Made by a program: the position numbers and the translations under genes
Assembly (NCBI RefSeq): GCF_015500075.1
Contig: NZ_CP045496.1
Coordinates: forward strand, 2,862,001-2,926,000
Source of the DNA: Mesorhizobium sp. INR15
GTDB taxonomy: Bacteria; Pseudomonadota; Alphaproteobacteria; Rhizobiales; Rhizobiaceae
DNA length: 64,000 nucleotides
Direction: 5' to 3'
Shown here: one piece after another, positions 62,146 through 64,000 of the stretch
How positions within the stretch are numbered: position 1 is the first letter of the stretch
Layout of the letters: each line of letters begins with the position of its first letter
Notes under the pieces: model-generated
Seen by the model: the letters and a program-made list of their open reading frames with translations, nothing else
Told to the model about the DNA's origin: nothing
Database searches by the model: none

Positions 62146-63111
62146 GACCAAGCTCCGTTGGTTGGGCGTGATTGAAGACCAGCTCGGCCGCCAGGCGGGC
62201 CATGGCGGGCGCGAGAAGAAAGCCATGGCGATAAAGCCCGTTGATCGCGACGGTGTTTCCACGCGCTTGGGCACGCGGGAGATTGTCGGAGAAAGCCGGG
62301 CGGACACCGACGCCGGTCTCGGCGATGCCGGCCTCGCCGAAGGCCGGATGGAGCGTGCAGGCCGCACTTAGAAGCTCCATCATTGAGCGGACCGTGACTG
62401 GTCCAGCACTGTCGCTCTCAATCATGGTCGCGCCGATCATGAAACGATGGTTGGCGCGCGGAACCGCGTAGAGCGGAAAGCGTGGATGAAGCAGCCGCAC
62501 CGGGCGCGACAGCACGATATCAGGCGTGTGCAGGATCATCATCTCGCCGCGTACGCCGCGCAGCCTTTCATCGCTCGCCGCCATTCCCCTGCAGTCGATC
62601 TCGTGCTCGAATCCGGACAGTTGCCGCGCGTCCGTGGCGAAGCTGATGTCGACACCCATTGCGACTAGCTTTCCGTGAAGCGCCGCCATCGCCCGGCGCG
62701 GGTCGAGATGCGCCTCGCCGGGGAAGAACAGCCCGCGCCGGAAACGCCCGGCGAGGTCTGGTTCGAGCCGCGCGATTTCCGCCTCATCGACCCAGCGATG
62801 GCCCGAGGTGCGGCCGGCGAAGCGGTCCAGTTCGCCGGCGTCACGCGGTGCCGCCACAACCAGCGTTCCGGCCTGTGTCACCTGACCGGGCAGGGCCGTC
62901 TCCCACCAGTCGGCGGCGCCGCGTCCGAGGTCGAGCACCGGCTGCTCGGCGCTTTCGCGCTCGCACCATGGCGCCAGCATGCCGCCGGCAAACCATGATG
63001 CGTTGCCGCCAAGGCCAGAGCCGATTTCGGCGACGGTGACCGCCGCGCCGCGTCTGGCCAGTTCGAAGGCCGCCGTGAGGCCGGCGACGCCGGCCCCTTT
63101 GACCAGTACCC

Positions 63112-63115
<4 letters not shown>
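62114..63115 (-). CDS. thiO: Glycine oxidase
   Basis: The protein has 333 residues. It is an FAD-dependent amine oxidase of the DAO family: VLVKGAGVAGLTAAFELARR as the dinucleotide-binding fold, GGNASWFAGGMLAPW, YAVPRANHRFMIGATMIESD, and GLYRHGFLLAPAMA near the C-terminus. It oxidises glycine to dehydroglycine for thiazole synthesis, as expected in aerobic alphaproteobacteria lacking ThiH. The start overlaps the thiC stop (ATGA, 63112-63115). Confidence 0.94.

Positions 63116-64000
<885 letters not shown>

Overview
The window looks like chromosomal DNA of a GC-rich alphaproteobacterium of the Rhizobiales, most simply a Mesorhizobium-type organism. This is inferred from the thiC-thiO-thiS-thiG-thiE-thiD operon, the HWE-type histidine kinase, the ExoF/ExoP-like polysaccharide genes and codon usage. 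No species can be fixed from the sequence alone. I saw no tRNA, rRNA or CRISPR array.

Region 1 (1-20400) is an accessory secretion and glycosylation island. On the minus strand, a short DUF4347 protein is coupled by an ATGA overlap to a 1674-residue DUF4347 protein carrying about 415 Gly-X-Thr collagen triplets, a 12-histidine run and an acidic tail. A type I secretion ABC transporter and a membrane fusion protein (cut by the window edge) follow on the same strand. Divergently transcribed is a 933-residue glycosyltransferase made of a family 2 domain, a domain resembling the N-terminal half of animal procollagen galactosyltransferase, and a family 25 domain. After it come a methyltransferase, a discoidin-FkbM methyltransferase fusion and a HELGH metalloprotease. 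Then come an integrase scar, an SGNH acyltransferase, a degraded IS5-type transposase and an RTX protein with a glycosidase-like head. My reading is that the island makes, glycosylates and exports a bacterial collagen; this is the strongest candidate for an undescribed system here.

Region 2 (20859-45364) is an exopolysaccharide locus. It holds a GT4 glycosyltransferase, a Wzy-like polymerase, an asparagine synthase, a Wzc/ExoP-like chain-length protein with a degenerate P-loop, a small P-loop kinase, a Wzx-like flippase and a nucleotidyltransferase-kinase fusion. A regulatory block sits in the middle: a LuxR-type regulator, an HWE sensor kinase and a NarL-type response regulator. Then follow a sugar-nucleotide pyrophosphorylase, a DegT aminotransferase, a priming sugar transferase, an NDP-sugar epimerase, a secreted beta-propeller-like protein, an ExoF/Wza-like export protein and a second type I ABC/fusion pair. 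Most neighbours overlap by a few bases, so they are probably co-transcribed in blocks.

Region 3 (45482-59313) has a coiled-coil protein, a small conserved-looking protein and a 1.4-kb stretch with no convincing gene. It continues with a 2371-residue secreted protein (two homologous N-terminal modules, Ig-like domains, a phosphoesterase domain and five 121-residue repeats), followed directly by its probable HlyB/HlyD-type transporter pair.

Region 4 (59334-64000) is housekeeping: a VOC-family protein and the thiamine operon on the minus strand, with thiC cut by the window end.
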